From assembly GCA_003427395.1 (NCBI GenBank), contig BFEA01000014.1, positions 4,482,342-4,514,118 on the forward strand: DNA of 31,777 bases, read 5' to 3'. Origin of the DNA: Chara braunii. Lineage: Eukaryota > Streptophyta > Charophyceae > Charales > Characeae. How positions within the stretch are numbered: the stretch's first letter is position 1; every line of letters starts with the position of its first letter. The position numbers and the translations under genes are program-made. The notes below the pieces were generated by a model, which did not search any database, had not been told where the DNA came from, and was given only the letters and a program-made list of their open reading frames with translations. Positions 16,600 through 27,915 of the stretch are shown here, one piece after another.

Positions 16600-16706
16600 C
16601 AACGTTGCCACTATACTAACATCGTATAAGCACGAACTAATGCTCTTCTACATGTACGTGGGGAAATAAAAAGTGCAACGCAAATTATACTTAATTTTTG
16701 TCCCTC
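16600..16706. other. unassigned sequence
   Basis: Short AT-rich stretch between the ribozyme module and an exon-like frame. It ends in a splice-donor-like sequence on the minus strand. Confidence 0.3.
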
Positions 16707-17030
16707 TTACCTGTTTAGGTTGGTCGTGGTGTAGTAACATAGTGTACTACTAGGACTCAGAGCAAGGTCCCATTGTCCATTTTTTTTGTCGGTAATGTAG
16801 TAAGCAACCGATGCATTACCAAAATGAATGTTTTTTACATTTTTGGTATTTTGGGTTGCCAAAATCTTGTAGTATGAAAAACTAGAGCACAATATGGTAG
16901 GTTTCAATTGACCAATGTGACCACGACTATCTCTGACATTCTTCTTGCCAAGGTGAAAAAGACATGTGTGCCAAACTTTAAAGATGCACAAACACGACGT
17001 TTTTTGTTTATAATTGCTTTTCGCTAGCAA
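16707..17030 (-). CDS. possible exon of an unrecognised gene
   Basis: An open minus-strand frame of about 107 residues of normal composition, with no simple repeat. It ends at CAG|GTAAGA (about 16712), a good plant splice donor, so the stop codon would lie within an intron. The protein includes HIGQLKPTILCSS and NGQWDLALSPSS, which I cannot place in a family. An in-frame stop lies just upstream, and no strong splice acceptor was identified. It may belong to a transposase or a host gene, or be chance. Confidence 0.25.
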   Translation of the reverse strand: MLAKSNYKQKTSCLCIFKVWHTCLFHLGKKNVRDSRGHIGQLKPTILCSSFSYYKILATQNTKNVKNIHFGNASVAYYITDKKNGQWDLALSPSSTLCYYTTTNLNR

Positions 17031-17730
17031 GCCAGCCAGTTTGCCCTAGTACCACTTTCACCCAAAATACGCGGTTTACAGTAAATAGGTGTTTCGATTG
17101 CATGTGGAAGGTAGTGGTGGATTAAAGGAAATCGAATAGTGTGCTCCTTAACATACAATATGGCTTGAGGTAGTAATGGATAGGTGATAGCCAGTATTAA
17201 CCACCATTAGGTTTCCAAACGTAATGATTCCACTACAACTGCCTGTCTCTTCCCGCTGTCAGTTGTGGGGGGTGGTTCTCTAGCTTTCGAGTGTACATAC
17301 TTTGACGATTTTCATGCGTTCCAAAAACAAAGGGAAAAAAAAAAAACTTTAGGCCAAAAACATACGGAAAAAGTGCACATTTTACCCTCCCTGTTGTTAT
17401 GGGGAGTCCCACTCTAGTGGCGGAACGAGTGTCAATGGTGAGTTGCATAGTGATTTGTATTAGCTTTGAGAAGTAGACACATTTTAAACAACGGTGAATA
17501 CGGCACACACAAGCAACACCAGCAACAGATAATATCCGGGTGGATCACTAACATCAGGATACGACGATAATCAACTTACCAAGGATTAACAACTTTAGTG
17601 AATTTAATGCCCATCGTGCAGTTGTCAATGTGTATGTTAGCAAGGATTCAGCATAAAGGCTGCTATTAAGTCCAGTATCCTCCAAGAGGCCATTCACTAA
17701 AGGGGTCTCAAAATAGGGTGTGAACCTTGC
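17031..17730. other. unassigned sequence
   Basis: Unique-looking DNA without clear repeats. Short minus-strand frames exist but have no recognisable motifs. Confidence 0.35.
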
Positions 17731-18054
17731 CTAGTGAACTAAGTCTTCAACATTACTAGGGAGAAAGTCTTCATAACCAGTCACTTTAACAGAGATTCCA
17801 AGAGTGGAGAGACCCATGGGCAAATTGTTACCATCCCCAGGAGACCCGGTGCAGCTTCGGTGGTAAGGGCAGTAACGACGCTCAGTCCCTACGGATGAAG
17901 ATTGAATTGAGCGCCTAGTTTTCTTCAAGGCTTCTTCACTTGGCGGATTTTTGACTGCAGCAAGGTGAATGCTCCGACCGTCCAACCTACAACGGTGGGG
18001 AAGCAGTGAGACCTTTAACTTTCCTTCGAGTTCGGATTGAAACTCCAGACCCAC
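17731..18054 (-). CDS. hypothetical exon-like open frame
   Basis: A 107-residue minus-strand frame starting with ATG and of balanced composition (it includes LEGKLKVSLLPHRCRLDGRS). It is the only open frame over this stretch. No domain, signal peptide or membrane segment was recognised. It lies on the same strand as the exon-like frame at 16707-17030 and could belong to the same gene. Chance is the alternative. Confidence 0.2.
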   Translation of the reverse strand: MGLEFQSELEGKLKVSLLPHRCRLDGRSIHLAAVKNPPSEEALKKTRRSIQSSSVGTERRYCPYHRSCTGSPGDGNNLPMGLSTLGISVKVTGYEDFLPSNVEDLVH

Positions 18055-19010
18055 TTGCCCGTGCCCTCGGTGCGCTCGTGGGAAGACCCCTGTTTTCCAT
18101 TTGCTTTGAACGTCTTATTTGATTCTTCGCTTGATTTTATAAACTGAATTTGCAAGTTTGCTTGTTTGCTGAGCTATTAGTACCTCACGTAGATGCAACC
18201 GCTGCTGAGTTTTATACGGGATAGACGCACCCCAAAACCACTTACCAGGCGTGGGCGTGAGGGGGTAAGTAGGGGCAAAGGGGGTGGGTGTGACCGAATC
18301 CATGAATGAGCAAATGAGAAATGATTTAACAAACCTTCCGACTTGGGCTTAGGACGAAGTGATATACCAACCTAGGCCCGGGTACAAGAACAACCTACTA
18401 CCGGACCAAGGTCAGGCCGACGACCTGAAACTGGTCCGACCTCACTATCAGGCCGTAGAGGTACCGCTACACGATCCTTGAACCTGTGAATGGAGCAATC
18501 GATACATTAAACACGCAATCCGTTGAAATAGCGGAAACCCAAAAGGAACGACAAAAAAAAAAACCCTAGATATGGAGCAAGCTCCATGCAGGAAAAAAAA
18601 TGCAATGCAGACTAAGCCTCAAGCCTAATCTATGCAACAATGTTTGGTTTGAGTCGACCCAAAAAGAAGAAAAACGTATGACCTGTGTTGATCAAGAAAG
18701 AGAAAAAAAAATCTCCTGAGACAAAGTTGCTGAATATAAATCAACACAGGGGCCCTAAAGGCCAAAAAATAGCTAAACCAATGTCCTAAGTCGAAAAACA
18801 ATATGACACAGTCTCCCGTGCCCTCTACACAACACACAATACCTGATTAAAAGAGAAGGGGACTCAGTTGCATGAAACTTGAAAAAGTAGGGATGGTTGG
18901 GAGGCGGCAAGTACAATTCTCAGAGTAACCTCCAAGGGGGTACCCACATAACCATATGAAACATCATCAGGCTCAGAGGGGGAGAAACAGCACGACACTA
19001 AACTCAATGG
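18055..19010. other. unassigned sequence
   Basis: No supported gene. Contains short A runs, a CCCTAG motif near 18564 and no clear terminal repeats. Confidence 0.35.
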
Positions 19011-19188
19011 AGACCATCAAACAGGTACCACCAGCAAAAAGGAAAAGGACATTCATACAAGGGAGCATACAAGCGAGCCTCGAAGGATAAAGGGCTATGA
19101 AACTATCAAACGGGTACCGACAACAGAAAGGAAAAGGACACTCACACAAGGGAGCACACAAGCGAACCTCGAAGGATAAAAGGCTATG
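19011..19188. repeat. tandem duplication, two 89-bp units
   Basis: Units start at 19011 and 19100. Shared landmarks are ATCAAACRGGTACC, AGGAAAAGGACA, CAAGGGAGCA and CCTCGAAGGATAAA, with about a dozen differences. The duplication is moderately old. Confidence 0.8.
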
Positions 19189-20625
19189 CCGACAAAGACA
19201 TGTGGCCAAAAGCTGCAAGCAAAGAAAACGTATAGTCTAGAGGAGGGCGCGCAGCATAGAGTAAGACAGAAGCGCGGCCAACGAACATACACTCACATGG
19301 ACAGGGAAAATATGGATCATCATGCGGTTGAAGGATGAGGTCGAAGTTCAAGGGTAGGTAGGAATGTGGGGAACTCCATGAAGGAAGGAAAATGATGTAG
19401 TTCAACTGATGGAGCTTGAAGCTGAAGTCGGGAAGAAGTAGCCGGCTGAAGTAGGAGTAGCGCTGAAGTCGAGTCAAGTTCGGAACACTGCGACAAGAAC
19501 TTTGCTGCTGGAGAGAAGAACTGAAGTCGATGGTCGAATGTAGATGTCATAACCGAGAGCTATTGCATAAGTGTCCAAGAAGAGTATGAGATAAAGGAGA
19601 GCTATAGGTCCGTCACGATAACGAAAACGGAGTTGGTGGGCACACTAAGGGTAAGAGGACTCCACTGCAACAACAAGCGGAACCACATCCACGGGGGTGA
19701 AAGGGCCTGAGGCAGGTACCGGTGGATAAGGAGGACCCGTCGACGTAGGAGGGGGAATGACCAACAAAAAAAAATGTGTGTTGACTTTCAGGTCTGCCTA
19801 ACGTTTGAGTTGAACACCAACGTTTTGGAAACGTTGGTATGAGTACACACGTTTGTAACACCACCTAATAATCATCCAACGTTGCTGTTATTGTAAAAAT
19901 ATTGTTTTTTGGGTATGATCTACGTTGGAGGAACAAGGTGGAATGTTGGTTGAATGTTCGTAATATAAATGTATATACTATGATTTTTTTGTAACTTGTA
20001 AGCTGAAACACTACGACGACTCTCTGATCAACATGTTCGCATGAAATACAATATAATTTTGCATGTCAGTGAAGCACGTCTCCGTCCATGCATAAACTAC
20101 TAAGAATGTGTTGAAGAGGTGGTGACCATTACGCTCTCAACTTGTTCGTGCATGTCATGCTAGGTAATGTAACTACCTTTTAGACTTTTTTTTTTTTCTT
20201 TTTCAAAACACGTATCAATTGATTTGCACAAAAATTCACTTGATACGTCAAAAATGAACCTGCAGCACTAAGGCAAACAACTCGACTCCTAGTCGTATTG
20301 GATCTAGCATATGAAGATGGAAAACTACATATGAAACCCTTTCAAGAGAAGCTCTTGAAAGAGTGAAACCCCCTTTCCAAGCGTCCTTGGCCGAACCCTT
20401 GACGGACTATCGATTTTTGAGAGTTGTTAGGCCGTTATCCTGACGCCATGCAAAAAAAACAAAGTTGTGTAAATGTTGTTTTTCATGCTTTGTCCAACAG
20501 CATCGCCCTTTCGAGAGTGTTGTGTGGCGAGGGGTCGAAAACTCTTAAAAACCCAACTCTTGAGAACGTCTGACAGCTCTTGACAAATTTCCCCGTTTCA
20601 AGAGTGGTGTGGCGAGGCCCATTAT
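19189..20625. other. gene-free stretch with one short hairpin
   Basis: Purine-rich and mixed sequence with no gene recognised. At 20339-20361, CTTTCAAGAG and its exact complement form a 10-bp stem with a 3-base loop. Variants of CTTTTGAGAGTTG/TTTCGAGAGTGTTG recur at about 20415, 20510 and 20597 and may be a degraded repeat family. Confidence 0.4.
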
Positions 20626-20884
20626 CTAGGCTACCAGAGTCACGTGCCCGACTGGGCAAAAAAAAATTAGAAAAAACTTCAAAAAAGAAAACAATTAAAA
20701 TTTTATTTTATATTTTAAAGTTGGTAAATAATTTCGATGTCATAGTGATGTTGTTCAGTTTATTTTTCTGCATAACATAGTTTTTTTTCGGAGTTTTTGG
20801 ATTTTTTTTTTTTTTGCTGGGACCTTCCCTTGTCCTTGGACGGGCTGGCCACCCTGGACCCTGGCGGCCCGGCTGGTAGCCTAG
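20626..20884 (+). mobile_element. complete CTAGGCTACCAG-family MITE
   Basis: Perfect 12-bp terminal inverted repeats, CTAGGCTACCAG (20626-20637) and CTGGTAGCCTAG (20873-20884), bound 259 bp. Flanks are CCCATTAT on the left and GCCATTAT on the right, a 7-of-8 match that may be an 8-bp target duplication. The interior has subterminal GTGCCCGACTGGGC, the core AATTTCGATGT, CTGCATAACATAG, a T tract and a GC-rich end (CTGGCGGCCCGG). Related copies lie at 9885, 10965, 11561-12694 and 28518. It encodes no protein. Confidence 0.8.
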
Positions 20885-21213
20885 GCCATTATAGTATTAC
20901 GGGGAACCCCGTAGCGGCCACATTCGTGCTCAAGTCTCCAACGAAGGAACATTTGGGAGCTGCACCCACCAGCAGGGGCGATACCGGCCAGGGGTCATCA
21001 GGACCGAGCTTCTTCGATGGTCCAGTCGTTGTGCCTCCCTTCCAGTCCCCTCCTCCTATGAACATCAGCAGTCTCTGCTGAATGCCACTCGGGGGGACCA
21101 ACGACCTATCTCTGGGTGGTGGGCCCCAAGCTTGTCCACCACGATATCGGGATTGAACCCAAGACCTCCTGAATGCCACTTGCGCGCCTTACCAATTGAG
21201 CTAGGCCACTGTA
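20885..21213 (-). mobile_element. tRNA-derived SINE (or degenerate tRNA-headed repeat)
   Basis: On the minus strand, an A box TAGCTCAATTGGT (21203-21191) and a B box GGGTTCAATCCC (21160-21149) sit 42 bp apart, as in a tRNA. The anticodon arm is not well formed, and about 250 bp of tRNA-unrelated body follows, which is the plan of a SINE. GAATGCCACT occurs twice in the body. The adjacent MITE at 20626-20884 may have inserted into the SINE 3' end. The identical stretch at 29426-29754 is the assembly duplicate. Confidence 0.55.
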
Positions 21214-21894
21214 AACTTTGTTTTTTGTTTTTTTTTCAAAGAGTCGTGACCTAAACCTGGTGGGAGTAGAAACGTTGTGCCATTCACATCTCTAACGGTG
21301 AGGCTTAAATGTTGTTCAGTGAGCCTTCAGTCGTGTTGGGTCGAATTGGCAGATAGCCACCGTTCCTGCTACTTTCTCCGCTGTTGTTGTTGACAGCGCG
21401 TTCGGGTCGTTCTGCATGGACGTTGTCCGTTGTGGTGGCCACGTTTTTGCTATTCTTCATCAGCCTATTCTATCATGAGGATGACTAGGAGTGTGTGTGT
21501 GTGTGAGGAGGAGAGGAGGATGGGACAAGGAGAGGAGGCAAAGGAAGACTATGATGTCTGCGACGTGGATAATGTTTCTCCACCCGCACTGTTGATAGAT
21601 AACGGGGAGAGGGAGAAGGACAAGCTATTCCCACACAGCCCTCCATGTCGACGATGAGAAGGGCTACATAGACAAAAACATTCCACCGTTTGGTACCTTT
21701 GCGCTCGCGTGAAGAGTTGTTTGGGGTGAGTGCACCCTCCATTACATGCATTGTTAAATTGGTTGCTGTTTTCTGTACAACTTTTATGAAACAAGGAAGA
21801 TTCTTTCTGACTTTGCATATTTCCGTTTTTTTTTGTCTTTTTTTTCCTTTCTTCTTCTTCTTCTTCTTCTCCTTCTTCTTCTTCTTCTTCTTCT

Positions 21895-21959
<65 letters not shown>

Positions 21960-22529
21960 CTTCTTCTTCTTCTTCTCTTCTTCCTGCTCGTCCTCCTCCT
22001 TTTCATAGCTTGCTGACATGTTCATCCCTAAAACGTGGCAGTGTGAGAGGAAAAAAGGTAAGGGAAAAAGGAGATGGCAAGTGGAAACGAAAGGAGTGGT
22101 GAAGTGGGGGAGAGTGTGATTTGAACCGTTGCTGTACGGTGCTGTGAGGTTGTGAGAGGGCGAGAGAGAGATAGGGAGGGAGATAGGAGCAGTGTGAGGT
22201 ATAGGGTGAAGACGGTATTGTTTGCTGCGAAGGCAGGTCGAAGATACTAGATGAGAAGCACGAGAGCGAAGGAAAGAAGTAGGGACAGGGGCAGCGAGAT
22301 TGAAGGGAAGGGTGTGTAGGAATGCGTGACTGGGAAGTATCATGATGTGATCCCTATCCTCCTTTCCCCCTCCTCCCAATCCCTATCCTCCCTCTCCCCT
22401 CCTCGCAATCTAGATCTGGCCTCCTCCCAATGTCGATCCTCTCTTTCCCCTCCTGACGACCTCCCACCTCCAGATCAAGATCTTTTTGTCCCCCTCCTCC
22501 TAATGGCGATCTCCCTCCTTCCCTTCCTC
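21214..22529. other. gene-free region with CTT/T microsatellite and pyrimidine-rich block
   Basis: A (GT)n tract lies at 21491-21504, a CTT microsatellite with about 60 T in its middle at 21853-22003, and a CTCCTCCCAATC-type pyrimidine-rich block at 22360-22525. The last resembles 28232-28390, on the other side of the LINE. No gene was recognised. Confidence 0.5.
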
Positions 22530-23011
22530 TTTTTTTATTTTTTATTTTATTTTATTTTTTAAACATCTATGTTGGGAAGTAGAGGACGTGCTGATAAGAG
22601 GAGACACCCCCTCTACTCCCCTAGATGGATAGATGGCTCCGTTCCATTGGTAGGGAGTTGCACCTGCTGGAAACGGGGTCCAGCATCCCTTTACATCATC
22701 GATAGTGAACAGATACCAGAATTGAGATTGAACAGTGGGCACAACGACCCTTCATATCTGGGAATGTTGGGGACTCTTATGCCTCTTCAACCTATTTAGG
22801 CGTCGGATATGCCATTACACCTAGCAATGTTAACACTCCCCATCTGCTTACCTTGAGCTGGGACGGGGATCCACAGATAATATCCAGGCTGAGACACAGA
22901 CTATCACTCAAAAACATACCATGAGCCGGGAACTAAGGCCTGCTTGGATGGAGGAAAAGGATCAGGAAACTCAGAAAGGGGGCTGAGGGGAATGGAGGGA
23001 TCTATGTTACT
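22530..23011 (-). mobile_element. LINE 3' untranslated region and A-rich tail
   Basis: Downstream of the ORF2 stop on the minus strand are about 450 bases of non-coding sequence ending in TTTAAAAAATAAAATAAAAT-type A-rich tail (22562-22530). A segment at 22650-22690 is shared with the truncated LINE at 6961-7175. The flank CCTTCCCTTCCTC next to the tail resembles CCTTCCTTCC beyond the other end of the LINE (about 28183), a possible but low-complexity target duplication. Confidence 0.7.
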
Positions 23012-26000
23012 CTAGTCATTAAAGTGTAAGTGGTAATTTCTTGGGAGCTCACCTTGAGGTATCTCACATACTCCATTCCATTTGACCTGCCCAATTTTAC
23101 CACCTTGTTCCCCTCCAAGCCAGTTTAGATTGAACGTTTGAATATGTTGTTTGATTTCCTTTTCAATTGTCAAGGTTTTAAGTTTTTCTTTTAATGTTTC
23201 CCATCTCGAATTAATCTGTAGTTGGATTTGTTGCTTGATGGAATCTGTGAACTCAGGCCCATCTAGACGGGCATCTTCCATTTCAAATGTGCACCTACGA
23301 GACCATATGGCCCAGATAAGAGTTCTTCTCCCGATCGTGAATAGGTTCGTTGTGAAGCTGTCTTCACATGCAGGAGCCCATGCTTGCAGGAGGAGAGCTT
23401 TCCAGCTTTATGACCATGGTAGGGAGGTTTCAATCTGATTCCAAATTTTATCCCACCAACACCATAACCAAACTGCCCATGGGCACTGTAAAAATATATG
23501 TTCTATTGTTTCCAGAATCAGTTTGGACGGGAAAGCAGATTTGCAGAACTTACACCAGGGAAGGGCTATTCCTTTTTATTCTAGAGTACTTCTGTCAATG
23601 ATCCAGTCATTGGTTGGCAAACATCGGTGAGTGATCTGCCATTGTAGGGATGTCATTTTAACTGGTTTGGATTTGATGGAATGAAACCATTTGACTGACC
23701 GTAATTCGTCTTTGCTCACGTTTAGGTGTCTCATCCATCGTTCTTCTATTCTATCTTTTAAATTAATCTTCGGGCGCAGCATCCTGTATGAACTAACATT
23801 TCGTTAAAATTGACATTTTTTACTGTTTTCACGAAATTGGGCATCCAAGAAAAAACTGAGTTTTTTAGTGTGTTTTTGTGCCCACGACATCGGACCATTG
23901 ATGGTCTGGCGTCCTGGGGACTCCGGACCATCTGATGTATCTCATCGTAAAGTACCGTCAAAATACATCCGAGGGTCAAAAGAAAAAGAAAAAAATTTGA
24001 GGCATATCAGATGGTCCGGCGTCCTGGGGACACCGAACCATCAATAGTCTAATGTGGTCGGCGCAAAAAAATGTAAAAAAATACTGTGCTTTTTGGAGGT
24101 TCAATTTCGTGAAAATAGTAAAACATATCAATTTTAACGAAATGCCAGTTTATGTGGATTTTACTGACAGCGTGTGAAGAGCCCTGGTATGAGGACGTCC
24201 TGGCAATGCATTAGATGACCACGACCAACTAACAGGATCTAGTGGGAGATGAGAAATAGGAGTATCTGGTTTATAGGCCAGCCACCTATCTTTGATCATT
24301 AATACACTAATCCTGAATAGTCTGTCTTTTTGGATTAGTCTCGTGCTCTGATGTGGAGAGAATCTAAGAAACCCATCCTCCCCTAACACATAAATTGTCA
24401 TTGACACATCACCATTAGGGCGGAGCTCATTAATCTTCCCTGCCACACCTAGTTGATCATGGATGGAGACCCAATCATTAGGGATAAGGGTACATCCTTT
24501 TCTCAAGATTCTAACCCAATCTAAATGAATTATGTCAATTATCCGTTCTAATGCTTCCTTTTGATGGTGGCAATATCTTAATGTATCATGAAGGTTCGGG
24601 ATGTCAATCCAATCTTGGTCCTCCACACTCCAGATGTCTTTGATGCGCGTGACTCCTCTTCTAATCCAACCTTTCCAAGGAGAGTCCGTACAGTTTAAGG
24701 TGCATTCATGAGAGTCTCTGAAGAGCGCATTGTTGAATAGTGTTTGTTGGCATACTTCTTCCTATCTTTTCGATGTTACTTTATCTGGGATGGGTAGTTT
24801 CCTCCACGTTTTGAGTAGGTCAGTCCAGAAGGGGTCCCTTGACAGGTCAGTCCTTGCTGCTTGGCGATCAGATAAGTCCTGATTTTGGTTTTCTGAAGAG
24901 GATGCCCTTAGAATCGGCCGGGCCAATTCTCCAACCACATAAGAGGGTCAACCTCATCTGGGGGGGAAGGGGCAAGGCGTCTGATCTGTTCGCAAGCCAG
25001 ATTATTCCATGGGGTTTGGGGGTTGAATAGTAGGCGCTTTATCCATTGAATGGAGAGAGTCTTCGCTTGGGTGGTGGGATCAATTATGCCTAGACCACCT
25101 TTGGATTTAGGTTGGATTAATGATTGTCATGCCACTCTGCTGATAGCATTTTTAGATTCATGATTACGTCTCCAAAGATACGCTACCAACCTTCTCTGCA
25201 AGATTTTAATGGATAAGTTATCAAGGGCCCAGACGACAGATTTGTACCAAATAGAGGCGAGGACCACATTGTTAATTGCTAGCATTCTTCCTATCAATGA
25301 GGTGTGTTTGTCTTTCCATAATTTGAGTTTCGAGAGTGCATGTTTCAAAATCCCTTCGCTATTAGATGCTGGTTTGCCCAAGGCTGAGAGTGAAATCCCG
25401 AGAACCCTGACTGGCGAGTCAAGCGGAAGTCATTTTATCATTGGTCGCTCAGGAGGCCTTACTCCTTGATAGTGCATCCACCAACCAAGCGTTTTGTTAC
25501 CCCAGTTAATCCTCATGTCTGATAATTTAAAAAATGCGTCCATAATCCGTTGTATTGCCTCCAAGTTTTCATGTGAGGCATCAACCATGAGTGACAGGTC
25601 ATCAGCGAAAAAAGAACATACGGGGATGACATCATCTGGTATGGATGTAACTTGGATGCGCTTGATATCTTTATGGTGGCGAATGTTAGCTGCCAGTGCT
25701 TCCATGATGATTATGAAGAGGAGCGGGGCAATGGGGTCTCCTTGCCTGACAAATCTTTGTAGCATTATAGGAGGAGCTACATTCCCATTGACCATGACCC
25801 TTATAGATGCATTCTCATGTAATATTTTAACTCACCTCCTGAAATTTGGTCCAAAATTGAATTTATCTAGGCATTTGTAAAAAAATAACCAATCCACATG
25901 GTCATAAGCTTTCTCAAAATCTATAAAGATGAACGCAACATTATGTTTAGATTGGCGAGAAAGTTTGACCACTCCGTTCATAAGAAGGATGTTGTCCTGA

Positions 26001-27865
26001 ATATTCCTTTCTTGGATAAAGCCCGTCTGGGCTGGATGGATTATGTCTGCTATATATTTATTAAGACGAATAGTGAGAGTTTTGGAGATGAGTTTATAGA
26101 CAACAGAAAGGAGGGTGATGGGACGATAGTTACGAATATTACATTTATCACCGTTTTTGTATAGAAGCGTTAGGACCCCTTGCCCCACTATTTTACCTAG
26201 TCGACCTGAGGCCCAGACTTCCTGATAGAAGTCCATTAGGTTCTGAGCAATGAAATCCCAGAGAGATTCCCAAAATTCCTTAGGTAGTCTATCTATACCA
26301 AAGGTTTTCCCTTCTTCCATAAGCATCAGGGCGGTCCATATCTCTTATTTTGTTAGCGGGCTTTCTAGCATGTCTCTTTGGGAGTTAGAGAGAGATTTTT
26401 TCAATGGTATTAAGACATCATCAATATCTTTAATACGTTGGTTAGTTGGAATGGTAGCTGTGTCTGAGAGGAAGAGGGATTTAAAAAATTATCTTGCAAT
26501 TCTGGTACATTCTGCCGTTGATGTCGCCAGTTGTTCATTTTGTTATTGAGGGTGAGCTAGGGCTTTGATTACTGTCCTACCGGTCTTGGCTCGAGCCATA
26601 GCAAAAAACCTAGCATCTATTCCTCCTTCAGTCGCGGCCTGACGAAGCTTACCTCTAATCCGACCTCCCTGCCATCTATATTCCATGAGGGAAAGGAGAC
26701 GATCCTCTAGTTCCTGAATTTTCTGGGTGATTGACTCATTATCCCCATCATTACTTAAGGTAGTTTCTTGTGATTGCAACTCATGAATCCGTTGGTAGAG
26801 TCTTGATTCATTAGCATGACGTTCAACTGCTAAAATCTTTGAGTATTCATTGCATTTACGGCCTAGGAAAAAAATGCCATTGTTGAACCATGTTATATTG
26901 TCATTAATGAGGGTCTTCTGTAGGCGCCAATAATTCCAAACATCCTTAAGATAGGTCTTGAATCTTTCTATATTTAGAAGAGATGTATTTAGCTTGTAAT
27001 AACCTCTACCTTGGTCTGACTTTTTGGAGAAAGAGAGGAGAACAGTGCACATAGCATGATCCAGTCCAAGTAGAGGGCTTCTGGGAAAAATTTCGGCTAT
27101 TTGCACTGTGCCTTCTAACTCTTCAGAGAGGAGGATCAGGTCAATACGTGACTTCGACGCTGTCCTCGACTGGTTCTTTCTAAAACATGAAAATGTGCAA
27201 AGTGTGGGGTTTAATCTTATAAAAGAATAAAAAAGGTTAAAGGACTAGGTAAGATTAACCATCATTGCTTCATCCGCTGCTACGTTGTCTGGACATGGGT
27301 CCGGGATACACCACCGATCTAATGAGCGATCCGGAGCAGCATTAAAGTCTCCAGCGATAATGACCGGAATACCCACAGGGAGTTTGGGAAGTAAGGACCC
27401 GAAGAAGCGTTGACGATTGCCTGCTTCATTTGGCCCATACACACACAAAACTATTACAATTTCAAGATCTAACATTGCAAGAATGTATGCCCACCTTCCC
27501 TTTTCTTTATCAACTTCGCAGTACACCGGGTCTACTTTGGACCCCGGTGGGATCCAGACTGCTACTCCTGCACTCCCTGGGCGAGGAGCATGCGCCCGGA
27601 ACGCTGTGTGGGGCTAGATCTGCTTGTGACAATGATTATGGGAGACCGTGTCCATTAAGTGAGTTTCCTGTATACAAATGACATCAGGCCATTCTTTACC
27701 TCCTATTCCTTTGAGCTGATCATAGATAGCTTGCGTTTTTTCAAATTTTTCAGAGGCCAGACCATTAACGTTTAATGATCTAAGGTCTAGGTCTGCCTGC
27801 CTTTTAGTGGATTTCCACAATCTATCCCTATTGTATAGGGCATCAATTACTTTGTACTTATCCAT
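23012..27865 (-). pseudogene. L1-type LINE ORF2 (endonuclease-reverse transcriptase), decayed
   Basis: This ORF would encode the protein that nicks DNA and reverse-transcribes LINE RNA at the nick. It starts at ATG 27865, about 50 bases after the ORF1 stop, and ends at 23012; without the 360-bp MITE it is about 1,490 codons. An AP-type endonuclease comes first (SLNVNGL near 27775, CIQETHL near 27660, AGDFNAAPD near 27345). The reverse transcriptase follows (NYRPITLLSVVYK, GFIQERNIQDN, FIDFEKAYDHVDW, and the catalytic FADD at 25609-25598). The C-terminal zf-RVT region has CKFC at 23554-23543, then ETIEHIFLQC. About ten in-frame stops (for example 27614, 27245, 26543, 25832, 25430 and 25127) and one frameshift near 24930-24970 make it dead. 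Homology is continuous in a single frame except at that shift. Confidence 0.92.
23791..24150. mobile_element. 360-bp long-TIR MITE inserted in the LINE, TATG target duplication
   Basis: TATG lies at 23787-23790 and 24151-24154. The element ends share AACTRRCATTTCGTTAAAAT, and the arms stay complementary for about 150 bp each, including TTTTCACGAAATTG, GGACCAT and GGCGTCCTGGGGAC blocks, so almost the whole element folds on itself. Removing the element and one TATG restores the LINE frame (SVKS-TYRML), an independent check of the boundaries. There is no transposase. Confidence 0.88.
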
Positions 27866-27915
27866 CTTAAAAGATCAATATCTATCCAATAATCAACTAA
27901 AGAATAGTTACAAGA

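Noticed and set aside
21485-22379. Lys-, Glu- and Phe-rich open frames
   Set aside because: They are translations of the CTT/T microsatellite; the same frames recur at 30026-30920 only because of the false duplication.
22542-22742. Small protein in the LINE 3' region
   Set aside because: It lies downstream of the ORF2 stop. The similarity to the copy at 6961-7175 is at the DNA level, and the frame is not preserved there.
23012-27865. Alternative genetic code (stops read as glutamine) in LINE ORF2
   Set aside because: Interrupting codons include TAA, TAG and TGA, and one TGA replaces an expected tryptophan. There is also a frameshift, so simple decay explains it better.
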